The notes under the pieces were generated by a model that made no database searches, was not told the origin of the DNA, and was given only the letters and a program-made list of their open reading frames with translations. Shown here piece after piece: positions 63,731 through 64,000 of a stretch of 64,000 bases of DNA. How positions within the stretch are numbered: the first letter of the stretch is position 1; each line of letters opens with the position of its first letter. Source of the stretch: Novosphingobium sp. (GTDB lineage Bacteria > Pseudomonadota > Alphaproteobacteria > Sphingomonadales > Sphingomonadaceae); assembly GCF_039595395.1 (NCBI RefSeq), contig NZ_JBCNLP010000001.1, positions 558,001 through 622,000 of the forward strand, read 5' to 3'. A program made the translations under genes and the position numbers.

Positions 63731-64000
63731 TTATTTGGCTTTTCCGCCTCCCTGGGCTGGGGTAGCTTTGCCGCCGCCCCGGAATTGGCGCAGATAATCA
63801 TTGTCGGGCGTCAGCACGATGGTGGTCCCCGACTTGATCTGCGGATTGGCCATGGTCGCCTCATAGCTCTTCATGGCGCGGTAGAAATCGTAGAAGCCCG
63901 GATCCTTGCCGAAGGAGGCGGCATAGGTCTGGGCGGCGCGGGCCTCGGCGTCGGCCTCGATGATCTGGGCCTGCTTCTGGCCGTCGGCGCGGATGGCGGT
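63731..64000 (-). CDS. hflC: HflC, 3' part (protease modulator), truncated by window edge
   Basis: Only the C-terminal 89 residues lie in the window; the gene continues past the edge. Read on the minus strand from 64000: TAIRADGQKQAQIIEADAEA, then RAAQTYAASFGKDPGFYDF, YRAMKSYEATM, and a KSGTTIVLTPDNDYL segment before a Gly-rich tail and stop TAA. This is the typical end of HflC, a stomatin-like (SPFH) membrane protein that, with HflK, modulates the FtsH protease. The location upstream of degP fits the usual hflK-hflC-degP order. Confidence 0.9.
   Translation of the reverse strand, partial: TAIRADGQKQAQIIEADAEARAAQTYAASFGKDPGFYDFYRAMKSYEATMANPQIKSGTTIVLTPDNDYLRQFRGGGKATPAQGGGKAK

Overview
The window is high-GC, densely coded chromosomal DNA from an alphaproteobacterium, most likely a sphingomonad (Novosphingobium/Sphingobium/Sphingomonas type). 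The main clue is the origin-proximal gene order dnaA-rpsT-mutM / ubiE-ubiB-...-coaBC-dut, which I know as an alphaproteobacterial arrangement, together with Tim44/mltA/smr next to secB, two TonB-dependent receptors and many NodT-type efflux proteins. This placement rests on gene content and order; no database search was possible. The window shows no plasmid or phage functions, integrase, transposase or CRISPR.

Layout. 1-7.4 kb: an RND tripartite pump operon (the pump gene is broken by many single-base indels) and a DHA2-type MFS exporter. 7.4-16.9 kb: a TonB-dependent receptor, a SnoaL-like protein, an FUSC protein, an Rrf2 regulator with four cysteines, a Tat-exported PhoD phosphatase, a MATE exporter and an uncharacterised outer-membrane protein. 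17.1-21.8 kb: a tightly coupled operon FUSC-DUF1656-HlyD-NodT, a complete Aae-like exporter. 22.0-34.3 kb: ppdK and the origin-proximal block dnaA, rpsT, mutM, ubiE, ubiB, coaBC and dut. 34.3-43 kb: envelope and housekeeping genes (LprI-like, DUF4136 lipoprotein, smr, mltA, Tim44-like, secB, murJ, trpS). 41.8-48 kb: a siderophore receptor/PepSY pair, then ahpF and ahpC. 48.4-53.3 kb: aroC, a monooxygenase-like protein, tRNA-Arg(CCG), an ArsC/Spx-like protein, ubiG and lysC. 53.5-64 kb: small hypotheticals, a frameshifted catalase, a nitronate monooxygenase, a dienelactone hydrolase, msrB, a class A PBP, degP and the 3' end of hflC.

The most unusual feature is a family of about 200-265 bp intergenic elements. 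There are eight long copies and two half-copies between 21.8 and 61.9 kb. Each end is a GC-rich palindrome (TGCGAGGG-loop-CCCTCGCA) followed outward by a pyrimidine-rich tail, the pair of ends forms an inverted repeat of about 28 bp, and full copies carry an internal GGCGCC hairpin. Most copies have an end 7-24 bp from a stop codon, so they may act as outward-facing bidirectional terminators, may be MITE-like mobile DNA, or both. One copy has about 41 bp holding its own hairpin inserted exactly in the loop of a terminal palindrome. A second family (50.5 and 59.2 kb, perhaps 5.7 kb) folds into a three-hairpin shape, closed by an outer stem in the best copy.

The RND pump and the catalase carry many reading-frame-restoring indels, and their cores, like most of ahpF, use GAC/CAC/TAC/CCG codons unlike neighbouring genes (GAT/CAT/TAT/CCC). 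This suggests either recombination with a foreign homologue or a chimeric, poorly polished consensus.
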